Below are positions 1 through 11,907 of a stretch of DNA of 64,000 bases, in pieces. Below the pieces are notes generated by a model, which made no database searches, was not told where the DNA came from, and saw only the letters and a list, made by a program, of their open reading frames with translations. A program made the position numbers and the translations under genes. Where the stretch lies: assembly GCA_964016985.1 (NCBI GenBank), contig OZ024823.1, positions 41,574,264-41,638,263 on the forward strand, given 5' to 3'. This DNA comes from Anodontia alba (lineage: Eukaryota; Mollusca; Bivalvia; Lucinida; Lucinidae). How positions within the stretch are numbered: the stretch's first letter is position 1; the number at the start of each line of letters is the position of its first letter.

Positions 1-61
1 GTCTTCAGAAAAACAGACCCTTACAGCGCAAGCGATTCAGACTAACACATGAAAACCAACA

Positions 62-724
62 ATGGACTACAGAAGACACCCAGGAGATCCAGCAAGAGTG
101 CTACCAATAACAAAATACAAAGATGTAAAACAAACTATAAAGAGATTAGAATTAGCATTGACAGCACTGCAAGGAATACCAAACAGACCAGAACAAGAAA
201 GAGAGATATACGGTTCATTATCAACACAAGCAAAACCACCAGGACCAAACCTACAACACCAACAAGAATCAAAATACTTCAAAATGTCTGGAAATGACTC
301 AAAAGATTTCTACATACAGTACTTCCCCATTTCATATGACCAACCACCAAACGACCCTGAACAAATCAAACTAAAAACATGGGGACATGCACAAATAAAT
401 CTAGACCACTTCCCACCACAAAAAAACCCCAACCTGTGGACACAAATACACGCCCACAAACTCCAATTCAATGTAGCAGATGGATACTACCTATCTCGCT
501 ACCACAGCCCACCAAAACACATTTACAGACTCAAAGAAATGCCCAGCACAGTATTCATGCAAATAACCAACTCACTAGGATATGCCCACCTAATATGGAA
601 CAATTTTGCAGAAGAGGAAAGCAACAATTGGACAACATACTGCATATACCTATCAGCAACAAATCCCCAAATGCCAAAGCCACAGCAACAGACCTACAAA
701 GCAACGACAACACCTCCAAGATAA
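62..724 (+). pseudogene. Unidentified ORF of the parvovirus-like element (possible structural protein)
   Basis: An open frame of 220 codons starts at the ATG at 62-64, with an in-frame stop just upstream at 50-52. The product is polar, rich in Pro, Gln, Asn and Tyr, with aromatic segments in the middle (about residues 80-190) and a Gln/Thr/Pro-rich end. No signal peptide or membrane segment is visible. It is not recognisable by motif; I see no phospholipase A2 motif. The frame appears to be broken near its 3' end: from about 660 the neighbouring frame (frame 1) becomes the one with protein-like composition and continues into the coiled-coil region. It could be the front of a capsid-type protein, but that is only inferred from its place in a viral element. 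Confidence 0.45.
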
Positions 725-1653
725 AATCCATAGTCCAGAACAAACAAGAAACATTCCAAAAAATTACACAACTCCAAGACCAAATAGAGAGAATACAAGA
801 TGTCCTTTTAAAAACACCAGAAAGTAACAGAACCCACAAAACAATCTCCCAAAAAATTACACAACTCCAAGAGCAAATAGAGAGAACACAAGATGTCCTT
901 TTAAAAACACCAGCAGTAATAGAACCCACAAAACCAATCTGAATACCAACACACCCCACACAACCAATACCAACTACACCACCAACCCCAATAACACATC
1001 CAATAACAGAAGAACAAGTCAAAGAATTACAAGACAAAATAAACTAGAAGACCCAAGACATACAAAAAAAAACAAAAAAAACCAAACAAGACATCACAGA
1101 AATAAAAAACACAAACAACCAACAACACCAATCCATCCTCCAAAACAGCCATGTCATACAACACAACCTCATAACAAACGAACACCAAGACAGTTCTATA
1201 CAGAAAACAGATGCCACACTAGCAGAGGTCCAAGATAAAATAAAACCAAACACACTATGGGAAGACTTAGCAAATGCAACAGACATCACAACAAACGCAT
1301 TCACCATAGCAAACAATGCCAGACAGATAGCTCAAGACACTCTACAAACCATGCTCAGCAAAATAGCAGATGTCACACAAATAGTAGAATCAGTCACAGG
1401 CACAGTCAGAAATGTATCAAGCACAGTCCGAGATGTATCAGAAACAGTCAAAACAGAAACCAACACAACAGATGCAATCACCAACACCTTACAAAACATA
1501 AAAGACACATTCCACTAACAAATCCAAGACATCACACAAACAGTACAAAATAATGAAGAGGACATACAACCAATACTAGACGGAAACTGGAAAACCAACA
1601 ACCAACAGAATCATCAACACCAACAGAAACAAGACCACCAAACTACACACTAA
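700..1653 (+). pseudogene. Coiled-coil reading frame of the viral element, with three stops
   Basis: Frame 1 is protein-like from about 700 to the stop at 1651-1653 and is interrupted only by TGA 940-942, TAG 1045-1047 and TAA 1516-1518. The translation is rich in Gln, Thr, Asn and Ile, with long runs of hydrophobic residues at heptad-like spacing (clearest at 1261-1515), so it should form coiled coils. Near its start it holds a perfect-frame duplication of 31 residues. It probably continues the 62-724 protein after a frameshift, giving one long protein with a globular front and coiled-coil tail. No homologue is recognised. The same frame carries the Rep ORF that begins at 1708, so the two lie head to tail. 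Confidence 0.5.
760..945 (+). repeat. In-frame 93-nt tandem duplication in the coiled-coil region
   Basis: The ITQLQ-x-QIER segment starting at 763 recurs at 856, exactly 93 nt (31 codons) later, with only a few substitutions. The period keeps the frame, so it expanded while the protein was still being translated or at least without disturbing the frame. Confidence 0.85.
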
Positions 1654-1707
1654 GATTTTTCAGAAATACATACAACTATGACCCATTTTCTATTTTCAGG
1701 ACCAACA

Positions 1708-3280
1708 ATGACAGAATAAACTCATTCCTCCAACAACTACTACACCATAGTAATAGATGCTTTACAAGCAGACATCAACACAGACACCCTCAAACCCAAA
1801 GTAATACTAGAAACTGAAACAGGTACTCAAGTCTTCAACAAGGACGGAAGTCCACAGTTGGAATACTTTGATGAGAACAAACATGGCAAAATAAAGGACA
1901 ACCTCGTTAAGAACTGGTCAACCCCTTTGGACAAGTACAAAATGGACCCCACTACAAAGCAACAAATAAACGCCATAAAAAAATTCAGGAACTCATACCA
2001 AGTTGCTGTAAGCCACCACAATGGACTCCAAGACCCCAGTTATCAATTTCACAGCAATCATCTTCACCTGATGGTTAACTTGACTACACAGGAGAAGCAC
2101 ATCCAACACAGCTATGGTCACAGACAACTCACAAAGAATACTAAGACACCAGTCCACAGCACAATAGTAAAATCGCTGTCAGCATTCATCAACTACCTTC
2201 AAAAAGCGCCCAGATCCTTCCTTGGAACCAACAGCAGTGATATTAAAATACTCATATCTACCTCTCAACTGATACAGGAAACAGAGAAACCAAGAATCAA
2301 CCTCCAAACAGCAACCAAACAAGAGACCAAAACTTTACCTCGACATTGAAACCCTTCTACAAATCATGAAACACTACAAAACAGCGGACAAGATACAACT
2401 CCTAAAAGATGCAACAAAAGAAAACAATCAACACCACGTGGACCAGATGACAACATTAATACCCTCCCATAACTGGAATGTAACCTACTGAAAAAGCCAA
2501 GCGGAATATGAATTCTTGATTGCTCTTAACACCCCCACAAACTACTTCAACATCTTCATTCAACACAGACAGAAAACCATGACATATGAAGAAACCGCAG
2601 ACTTTATGCTTAAGTGGACCCTAGAACAAAACATAGACCTTAGAACATTCATCCTCCAAGTTTACATGATATTAAGGAAGTACCATCTAAAAAAGAATAC
2701 CCTTTACCTGCAGGGAGCGTCAAATGCTGGTAAGACCTATATGTTAGAATGGTTAGTACCACACAAGGATAAAGTAGGGAATCACATTATGTCCAGAGAC
2801 TTTATGTTTCAGGAGTGTCTCACAAAACCAATAATACTGATCAACAAACTCACACTGCAAAATCAGGCCAAAAGCGAGATCTATAAAAACACACTGGGAG
2901 GAGAACCCACCTATGTGAATGTTAAAAATAACAGAGCTGAATTAATGTACAGAAAACCAGTACTCTTGACTTCAAACTTACCCATATGGAGGTTCGTTAC
3001 AAACGACAAAGATGCCCTCTTAAACATGGACCTTGGACCCAGTCTAGCAATAAAGTCATTCACCACAAAAGGAGTCCCTTCTACCTCGTTTTGGAAAAAG
3101 GGTTTTGCTAATATTGATGATGTCCAGACCTACTTCTGTATACCTCAAAATGAAACCTTCCTAGATCACACAGAAATATTCCGCTCATCACTATCAGAAG
3201 ATTGCCAGTCCATCACATCACCAGACATCAACAACTGTGAGATGCTACCACCATCACCAAAGCTCTCACCAATAAAATGA
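1708..3280 (+). pseudogene. NS1/Rep-like protein: HUH endonuclease plus SF3 helicase, broken
   Basis: NS1 of parvoviruses nicks the viral origin, stays bound to the 5' end through a tyrosine, and unwinds DNA as a hexameric SF3 helicase. Here the nuclease half (frame 1) shows an H-L-H metal motif at 2059-2067 and a Y-L-x-K active-site motif with Tyr at 2194-2196. The helicase half (frame 2) shows Walker A G-A-S-N-A-G-K-T at 2714-2737, a Walker B strand ending at 2843-2848, and motif C ending in T-S-N at 2969-2977. Breaks: TAA at 1717-1719, three codons after the likely ATG at 1708; a frame change between about 2280 and 2345; TGA at 2489-2491. The Walker B acidic position is Lys (AAA 2846-2848) where the family has an acidic residue. 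A pyrimidine-rich AG at 1688-1699 could be an old splice acceptor just before the start codon. Family call is strong, function is lost. Confidence 0.8.
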
Positions 3281-3489
3281 ATCCCAAGCCCAACACCATA
3301 TGCAGGACCAAGCCACCAGATATCAATCACCACGGACAATTCACAAGAATCCACCAACAGTCCATCAGCTGTCCAACAAACCACACCAACAGACTTGGAA
3401 GTCTCCAAAATCAACAAATCCTCCCAAATAAACAAAAGCATTTTGAGTTATCTTGCTTACAAGGTTAAAACGCTGGAATTTTCAAAATG

Positions 3490-4440
3490 CCATGAGTAAA
3501 ACAAAAGTTCAGATATTTTTCAGAAGTCATTTGGTTCATCTACTTATCCTGTCCTTTAAAGGTTTTTGGGTTGTTTTTTTTTTCTATTTTTGGCTCTGGC
3601 AACCATTTTGTTCAGCAGAGCAGAACCATTTTAGCAATTTTGGCAAAGGGGCTGAAGAGGAACACTGATGCAAAATTATTTTGAAATCTTGCCACTGGCC
3701 ACATTTAAAGGTTTTTTTATTTTTAGCTCAGGTGACCATTTTGTTCAGCAGAGCAGAACCATTTTGGCAATTTGGTAAATGGGGATAAGAAGAACATTTC
3801 TGTGAAATCATTTTGAAATCAGGCCACTGGCCAGGAGGAGATGTTTAAAGGGTTTTTTTTATCTATCTTTAGCTCTGGTGGCCATTTTTGTTCAGCCGAG
3901 CTGAACTTTTTTAACAATTTTGGTAACGGGCCATAAGAGGAACACTTCTGTGAAATTACTTTGAAATCAAGGCACTGGCTGCGGAGGAGATGTCTTTTAA
4001 AGGTTTTTCTATTTTTAGCTCTGGCTGCCATTTTGTTCAGCCAAGCAGAGCCATTTTAGTATTTTTGCTTGAGGACCATTGGTGGAATACTTCTGTGCAA
4101 ATATTTTGATATCAGGCCATTGGTCAAGAACTAGATGTCGTTTGAAGATTTTCTATTTGTAGCTCTGGTGGCCATCTTGTGCAATGGAGCAGAACCACTG
4201 CGGCCATCTTGGATTTTTGGGCGACACAAATTTAGCTTGTTTCGATCCAGAAGTCATCCTATTGCTAAAGAGCAAGTTTCGGCTCAAAGCGATCTAAGGT
4301 TTGAGAAGAGTTGTCGAAAACTGAGTTTCAAGATGCCGGCTGTGGTGACCATCTTGGATTTTCTATCAACTCATTTTAATTTAGCTAATTTTCATTGCAT
4401 AAGTGCCTTAATGCTCATCATCAAGTTTTGATTCAACTGG
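3490..4440 (+). repeat. Tandem array of ~140-bp units
   Basis: The phrase GCCATTTTGTTCAGC and the following AACCATTTTAGCAATTTT recur near 3604, 3737, 3890, 4030 and, more diverged, 4171. Units are 133-153 bp and contain an A/G-rich AGGAGATGT-TTTAAAGG stretch. Short open frames through it are by-products of the repeat. Confidence 0.8.
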
Positions 4441-4554
4441 ATTAAAGAGAAGATGTCCAAAATATGAATTCTCAAAATTTTCCCATATAAATGTATAGGG
4501 CCCATACAAATGCATGGGAAGCAAATTTGACCTTGCCGAAAAAAGGTCAAATGT

Positions 4555-5520
4555 CAATGTAGGACCATCATTTTAGCAATTTTGGTAGATCTCCTATCCC
4601 CGAGGATTTGTGCAAAGGCCCCAGGGCTTATTTGGTTCTGGAGAAGAAGATTTTTAAAGGTTTTTACCATATATGGGCATGGCAGCCATCTTGGTCAATG
4701 GACTGTGATCATTTTAGCAACCTTCCATTCCCCCAACCTAAGGAGGCTCCACATGAAATTTGAGCAACACTGGCCCAGAGGCTTCAGAGGAGAAGTCGTT
4801 TGAAATTCTCAACATTTTTCCTATACAAATGTATGGGGCCCATACAAATGCATACGGAAGCAAACCTGACCTCACCATAAAAAGGTCAAATGACAATGAA
4901 CGACCATCATTTTAACAACTTTGATAGACCTCCCATCCCTGATGATTTGTGCAAAGATTCAGTCCCAGGGCATCCTCTGTTCTGGAGAAAAAGATTTTTA
5001 AAGGTTTTTACCATATATGGGCATGGCGGCCATCTGGGTCAAAGGACCGCAACCATTTTAGCAATCTTTTGTTCTCCCAATCTAAGGAGGCTCCACATGA
5101 AATTTGAGCAACATTGGCTGAGAGGCTTCAGAGGAGAAGTTGTCTGAAATTCTCAACATTTTTCCCATATAAATGTATGGTGCCCATACAAATGCATAGG
5201 GAAGTAAACTTGACCTCACCGTAAAAAGGTCAAACATCAATGTACAACAATTATTTTAACAACTTTGGTAGACCTCTCATTCCCGATGATTTGTGCAAAG
5301 ATACAGCCCCAAGGCATCTTTGGTTCTGGGGAAGAAGATTTTTAAAGGTTTTTACCATGTATGGGCATGGCGGCCATCTTGGTCAACGGACAGCAACCAT
5401 TTTAGCATTTTTTCGTTCCCCCAACCTAAGGCGGCTCCATATGAAATTTGAGCAAACAGAGGAGAAGTCATTTGAAAATATTAACAAACACGGACGCATG
5501 GATGGACGGACGACAAACTA
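4555..5520 (+). repeat. Three tandem ~340-bp units
   Basis: Units begin near 4560, 4899 and 5240 with ACCATCATTTTAGCAA-like text and share TTTTTAAAGGTTTTTACCAT and GGCGGCCATCTTGGTCAA. Each contains a parallel 73-93 codon open frame, but the frame simply repeats with the DNA. The same unit occurs in direct orientation at 18.64-19.37 kb. Confidence 0.85.
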
Positions 5521-5570
5521 AACGTGATCACAATAGCTCATCCTGAGCATAGCTCGGGTGAGCTAAAAAT
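5490..5570 (+). repeat. GGACGGACG tail and AGCTCA...TGAGCT hairpin
   Basis: A GGACGCATGGATGGACGGA-type tail is followed by a short hairpin at 5534-5564 whose arms are AGCTCATCCTGAGC and GCTCGGGTGAGCT. A similar GACGGACAATGGACAA plus AGCTCCAGGTGAGCT ending closes the related array near 18,550-18,622. Confidence 0.6.
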
Positions 5571-5575
5571 ACACC

Positions 5576-6615
5576 ATAGCAAACAGTGTTGACCCAGATC
5601 AGACTCAAAATGGTTGTGTATGATCACATCTTCATCGTTTGCCATTTAGAAAAAGTATGTCTTTCCTGTCAAAATGCCTCATTATCATTCTGTGAAAAAA
5701 AAAAGGCTCATTTAAAAATTCTAAGAGTAAATAATTGATAGCTTTGTACAATGAATCAGTCACATATACTGTAATTATCCATATGTTAGTGGACTGATCA
5801 AAATTGCCACGACATAAATTCAAAATTCTGTGACAATATCAGAGCTGGAAATTTATGAATTTAGCAAGAAAGATACATTAGCATCAAACATCCTAGCTTT
5901 ATACAGCTGAAATGTAAAATGCCCTGAAATTTTTGCAAAATTTCATTTTCCCTGTCATATCACAGAATTTCTTGACAATTCCCTAACCTTGAAAAAAATA
6001 AATTTCCCTGACATTTCCCTGACATATATGAACCCTGCAAAAGATTGTGATACCAGATTTGCAATTCTGGGCAAACTCAGGGTTATTTGTATATTTTTTT
6101 TTTCAATCTTTCGTAAGCTTTCTTTGTCAAAGCATTATTTCTGGTCACACAGTAATTTGTGCATAAATTTATGACCATAAATCTCACAAACTTGATGATA
6201 ACCTTAAAGATTTGTACAATTACAGTATATATTTTCATGCCCTGGCCAGACGAAGGCAGCAGTGAGGAAAATAGCATTTCACCTTGCTGTTACATGCATA
6301 CATGTGTATGTCACATTCGTAACAAGAGTCCAATAAATGTTTATGTTTACATTCAAATCTACACTGAGATTTATGTCTGTGTTTCTTGTGTCTGTGTGGC
6401 GGTTGTAACTTCAGTACCTTCTATCCTAGGAAGTTGAAATTTGATATGTTACTTACCCAGACCTAAACTTTCAACTTTAAAGTTACCTCTGGGTTATGCC
6501 CTGGTGTGGTGATATGGGTCAAAATATATAACAGATCTTTAGTTTACATTGAAATTTACACTGACATTTACATCAGCATTTCTCTTGAAGGTCATTATTT
6601 GGGTACCTTTTATGC
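5576..6615 (+). repeat. Left arm of a large inverted repeat
   Basis: This ~1.04 kb segment matches the reverse complement of 15,968-17,306 along its whole length, from GCAAACAGTGT...CCCAGATCAGACT at the outer end to TTTGGGTACCTTTTATGC at the inner end. Part of it (CGAAGGCAG...ATAGCATTTC) is also related to the dispersed repeat at 46.9 kb. Open frames in it are not conserved between arms. Confidence 0.8.
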
Positions 6616-8160
6616 TATGATGTTGAAATTGGGTTTGCTATTTACCCAGACCTAAGTCTTCAATTCTGTGCTATAACTGCCCCTTAGTCATGCCCTGGGG
6701 TGGGGCTTAAGAGGTCAAAATGTATAACATCAGGTTGAGCATTTGGAAAATAGTTGTTGCAATTTATGCATCCAGATCTTATTGCAATATAGGCAAAGAA
6801 CAAAGAAAGGGGGTATTTGTGTACTATGGACACATGTCTACTATCATTTACATATAAGGCTGTTGATGTAAAAAAATAGTGCTATCCTCAAAATGTATGT
6901 TTTTATTTTATTTTATTTTTATTTAGTTATACCATTAAAATAATAACAATAAAGTGCATGGGATAATAGTGCAGACTCAGGTATGACCACCTGAGAAGTG
7001 TCTATACTATTTGCCATTCTGTCCATGATTAGCCTTTTGCCAATGCAATCAATTTGTTTGAGGTTTAGGGTAATTAAAGCTCATGCTCAATATGTCCTAA
7101 TTTTTAGAAAGTCAAAACTTAGTTTATTTAATGTCATCAGTGATAACACTTAAGGGATAATACTCTATTTACTTCCTCCATCTTCCTGGGACTATACTTA
7201 GACAAAGCAAAAGAAAATTTTAGCGCTGTAAAGAAAAGCCTAGATCAGATACTAGGAGAGTCAGAAGGCCTAAAAGGCTGGATGAGAATTTTGGTTGATC
7301 CAAAAGAAACAGTGGCAGGCTGACCATGTTGTGGGCTATGAGGAAACCATCTCTTTAGATGGCTCTTTAGAAATGCAGCTGGAAATGCAGCTGAGGAACT
7401 AGGTATAGGTATGGTTGATATGGAAAAAAAAACAACAACAACAACAAAAAACAAAAAAAAACAGGTATTGTCCCTTTTGAAGGTGTATTTAAAAAAATGT
7501 GCATTAGGAAATGTAGGTCTACTAGAAATGGAACTTTTAAGATGGGCCCTTCATATTCATGCATATTCCAAAACACATCTGAGAAAAAATTCTAAACAGG
7601 ATTAATTGGGGTTATGTGATAAAAGGCCCTTAACTTTTGAAAAAAGAAACGCCCAGCTTCTATAAAGTATGGGTCATTTTATAATGTAATGGTATAGGGA
7701 AGTGCTGTTCTGTATATAAGTGCTGTTCTGTACATATACAGTGGAGACAATTTGCATGAAATGCCAAATCCTGTTTTCTGGGAAAAATAAGAAAAATGTC
7801 ATCAATTTGTAGTCTGCTGAATTAGCCCAGAGAGTGGTAATGATCAAAGTTTTTTAAAAAAAAAAACAAAAAAAAACATACTATAGTGTTTGCATATCTT
7901 TTCAGTGCATTGAATATAGCTTTTTTTAAGCCTAACATTTGCATATTAATTCAGTGTATTAGAAATAGTTTGTTAAAGCATTGTGTTTGCGTATCATTTC
8001 AGTGTATTGGATACAGTTTGTTCAAAAATATTGTTAACTCATTTGCATGTGAAAATATATGCATAATTGTACATAAATGATATGTATGTACCTATGTAGA
8101 ATTTATAGTTTGTTAAAGCATTATATTTCTCCATTGCTTTTTTTCATTTGGGTAGGGAAA
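6616..8160. other. Gene-free spacer inside the inverted repeat
   Basis: AT-rich DNA with low-complexity A and T runs (6900-6925, 7430-7465, 7850-7880) and a half copy of the CAGAAAATAGG/GACATTTCATG hairpin family near 7738-7800. TTTCAGTGTATT phrases recur at 7900-8010. No coding potential was found. Confidence 0.5.
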
Positions 8161-8759
8161 CATTCTGAAGTTTTGAAAAAATCAGATCAGTGGTCTTGGC
8201 AATAACATGAAATATATGGAAAGACAGAAACCAGACAGTCTCCCCTGTGTGATAGTATCAATACTTATATACAAATATTCTAGACAGAAAAAATTGCTAT
8301 TCTGCACTCACAGTTAGGCAGAGATAGGATGCTGAAATTAGTATGGAAGACTTCTGAAGATGGTCAGGAGACAGAAATGTGGATTCTCAATCAAGTTAAC
8401 CACTCTAGCTGTTGATTATTCATTCTGTTTAAGTTCCATCTACTAGTAAGAAAGTAGTTCAGGGAAAATTGTGTATCTTATCTGGGTCATTTATGGGGAT
8501 CTTAGGATTGCATCTGTCTGTCCAATTGAACAATATGTATCTGGATACTTCTTGTACCAGCACTCTTTAGTAACATTTAAATATGTAAACAATTAAATTC
8601 ACTCGAAGAAACAAGACTAGTCAAGGAGACGGCATCATTGCAGAGATGAATTTTTAATTTTAAAACATAGATAGTTCAAAATGGACCAAGAAAGAGTTAT
8701 CTGCCCTGAAATAGGCTGTTTTGTGAAATACAATCTATGTCTGAATTGCATCTAGTTAT

Positions 8760-9080
8760 CCTATACATATATGACCAGAACACAACAATTCAATTGTTAA
8801 GGGTGGTGTTCTGGAGCTTTATAGTCCTGTTAGTAGTATTATAGTTATATTGGGCCATGATGCATGTTAATGCTTGCATTTGTACAGTCTCGTCCATGCA
8901 TGCTTTTTCTGCTGTCTATGACCAAGCATTTCCCTGTCCAATTTATACTCAATCCAGGGCATATTGAGTATGAGCTAGGTGTACTAATGATGGGAAACAT
9001 GCCCAAACCAAACGATGTTCAAACCTATGACACCTTTCTTACAGGTTGAGATCACTAACCACTAGGACACCCAGCCCAAA
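8760..9080 (-). mobile_element. tRNA-derived SINE-like segment, unit 1
   Basis: Read on the - strand it starts GGGTGTCCTAGTGGTTAGTG (pol III A-box-like) and has GGTTTGAACATCG about 35 nt later (B-box-like), then a body to about 8760. It is repeated with the tandem unit. Confidence 0.55.
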
Positions 9081-9917
9081 ATGTTTAATGCATATGTTAA
9101 CCTTGCCATTCTCTGAATAAACACTGGTATTTAAATGAAACTTTGCTAACACTGTAACAGTATGTCACATATTAAAATGGCAGTTAACTCCCTCTAATTT
9201 GGTACCTTTCTATTTTTCTCTGTTTTCACAATTAACTGCTTCATCTATGGAATAATGCTGTCTCATTTAAAAGCTTTTTTTACCAAACTACATTTTTTAC
9301 CAAACTATTTAAAAAAAAATAAAGTTTTACCCGGTTTGCTGGAAACAAGACATCTTCAGATGCATATTTCTGGGCAGAAGGCTGGATGGAGAATGAAAGC
9401 GTTCTTCACTGACCACCAAAAGACAACTAGCTCACTTAACTGTTTTTACTATTTCCCTTATGACATTGGTTAGAATGAAGAATTTTCAAGGCATTTTATT
9501 GTAACTAAAATGTAGTTGGGATTGGCAAAACCTCATCAGATTTTCCTTTTATGTTTTGGTAGTTATGTACAAGAAATTCTAGCATCTATACATATAAATA
9601 TATATTCTAGAATGGCTATTCTGCACTCACATTTTCAAATAGAGATAGGGCACTCTGAAAATGGTAATAAAGACTTCTTAAAGAGGGTAGAGGAGACAGA
9701 AACATAGTTCTCTATTAAGTTAACAACTCGAGCTGTTGATTATTTATTCTGTTTGGTTCCATTAACTAGTAAGAAAGTAGTTCAGGGAGAATTGTGAATC
9801 TTATTTGGGTCATGAAAGGGGATGTTAGACAGTACAGAAAGGACCAAGAAAGAGTTATCTGCCTTGAAATAGGCTGGTTTGTGAAATACAATCTATGTCT
9901 GAATTGCATCTAGTTAT

Positions 9918-10238
9918 CCTATACATATATGACCAGAACACAACAATTCAATTGTTAAGGGTGGTATTCTGGAGCTTTATAGTCCTGTTAGTAGTATTAT
10001 AGTTATATTGGGCCTTGATGCATGTTAATGCTTGCATTTGTACAGTCTCGTCCATGCATGCTTTTTCTGCTGTCTATGACCAAGCATTTCCCTGTCCAAT
10101 TTATACTCAATCCAGGGCATATTGAGTATGAGCTAGGTGTACTAATGATGGGAAACATTCCCAACCCAAACGATGTTCAAACCAATGACACCTTTCTTAC
10201 AGGTTGAGATCACTAACCACTAGGACACCCAGCCCAAA
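9918..10238 (-). mobile_element. tRNA-derived SINE-like segment, unit 2
   Basis: Copy of the segment in unit 1 with A-box-like CTAGTGGTTAGTG at about 10,208-10,228 (complement) and B-box-like GGTTTGAACATCG. Nearly identical to unit 1. Confidence 0.55.
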
Positions 10239-11236
10239 ATGTTTAATGCATATGTTAACCTTGCCATTCTCTGAATAAACACTGGTATTTAAATGAAACT
10301 TTGCTAACACTGTAACAGTATGTCACATATTAAAATGGCAGTTAACTCCCTCTAATTTGGTACCTTTCTATTTTTCTCTGTTTTCACAATTAACTGCTTC
10401 ATCTATGGAATAATGCTGTCTCATTTAAAAGCTTTTTTTACCAAACTACTTTTTTTACCAAACTATTTAAAAAAAATAAAGTTTTACCCAGTTTGCTGGA
10501 AACAAGACATCTTCAGATGCATATTTCTGGGTAGAAGGCTGGATGGAGAATGAAAGCCACCAAAAGACAACTAGCTCACTTAACTGTTTTTACTATTTCC
10601 CTTATGACATTGGTTAGAATGAAGAATTTTCAAGGCATTTTATTGTAACTAGAAATGTAGTGGGGATTGGCAAAACCTCATCAGATTTTCCTTTTATGTT
10701 TTGGTAGTTATGTACAAGAAATTCTAGCATCTATACATATAAATATATATTCTAGAATGGCTTTTTCAAATAGAGATAGGATGATCTGAAATTGGTTGTA
10801 AAAGACTTCTTAAGAGGGTTGAGGAAACAGAAATATGGATTCTCAATCAAGTTAACAAATCTAGTTGTTGATTATTCACTCTGTTCAGGTTCCATCAACT
10901 AGCAAGAAAGTAGTTAGGGAGACTTGTGAATCTTATTTGGGTCTTGTGAATCTTATCTGGGCCTTGTAAGGGGATCTTAGGATTGCATCTGTCTGTCCAA
11001 CTGAACAATATGTATCTGGATACTACCTGAATCAGTGCTCCTTAGTAACAAACAATATGTAAACAATTATTCACTAGAGAAAAAAAGACTAGTCAAGGAG
11101 ATGGCATGATTGCCGATGACTTTTTAATTTCAAAACAAAGATGTTAGATAATATAAATGGGAACAAGAAAGAGTTATCTGCCCTGAAATAGGCTGGTTTG
11201 TGAAACACAACCTATGTGTGAATTGCATCTAGTTAT

Positions 11237-11558
11237 CCTATACATATATGACCAGAACACAACAATTAAAATGTTTGTGGTGGAGCTTTTTTGTCCTAAG
11301 ACTCCTTTGTGTAGTATTACAGTTATACTGGGACATGATGTGTGTTAATGCCAGCATTTGTACAGTCTCATCCATGCATGCTTTTTCTGCTGTCTATGAC
11401 CAAGCATTTCCCTGTCCAATTTATACTCAATCCAGGGCATATTGAGTATGAGCTTGGTGTACTAATGATGGGAAACATTCCCAGCCCAAACGAGGTTCAA
11501 ACCTATGACAACTTTCTTACAGGTTGAGATCACTAACCACTAGGACACCTAGCCCAAT
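11237..11558 (-). mobile_element. tRNA-derived SINE-like segment, unit 3
   Basis: Same segment with B-box-like GGTTTGAACCTCG, closer to the pol III consensus than in units 1 and 2. Confidence 0.55.
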
Positions 11559-11875
11559 ATGTTTAATGCATATGTTAACTTTACCATTCTCTGAATTAAC
11601 ACAAGTATTTAAATGAAACTTTGCTGACACTGTAACAAGATGTCATGTATTAACTTGGCAGTTAACTCTCTAATTTGGTTCCTTTCTATTTTTCCCAGTT
11701 TTCACAATTAAATGCTTCATCTATGGAATAATGCTGTCTCATTTAAAAACTTTTTTTACCAAACTATTAAAAAAGTCAAAAAAAAAACTTTCAACTCAGT
11801 TTGCTAAAAACAAGACATCTTCAGATGCATAGCATATTTCTGGGCAGATGGCTGGACTGAGATCAAAAGCCTTCT

Positions 11876-11877
<2 letters not shown>

Positions 11878-11907
<30 letters not shown>
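11878..11907 (+). repeat. (AAT)n microsatellite
   Basis: About ten AAT repeats interrupt unit 3 of the array; followed by a short insertion (TCGACTTTATTTATAGAGG...) absent from other units. Confidence 0.95.

Larger units (their letters stand above)
1..3480 (+). mobile_element. Endogenous parvovirus-like element (decayed)
   Basis: The stretch is strikingly rich in A and C on the + strand, unlike the AT-balanced DNA that follows. It carries, in one orientation, an unidentified reading frame, a coiled-coil frame and a Rep protein with a HUH endonuclease motif and an SF3 helicase, which is the NS1 architecture of Parvoviridae. Several in-frame stops and at least two frame changes show it is a non-functional genomic copy. 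The left edge is the window edge, so its true start is unknown; the right end is taken where composition changes and the host 140-bp repeats begin. No terminal hairpins were recognised. The family call rests on motifs, not on a search. Confidence 0.75.

Noticed and set aside
4582..5521. Three similar 73-93 codon frames
   Set aside because: They repeat with the ~340-bp unit, recur at 18.8 kb in a non-genic repeat, and show no splice or start context.
8864..11527. A 61-codon frame (starting M-L-M-L-A-F) repeated almost unchanged at 8864, 10,022 and 11,342
   Set aside because: It lies in the SINE-like segment of the tandem unit and runs antisense to its pol III boxes; conservation follows from recent duplication of the DNA, and older units break it.
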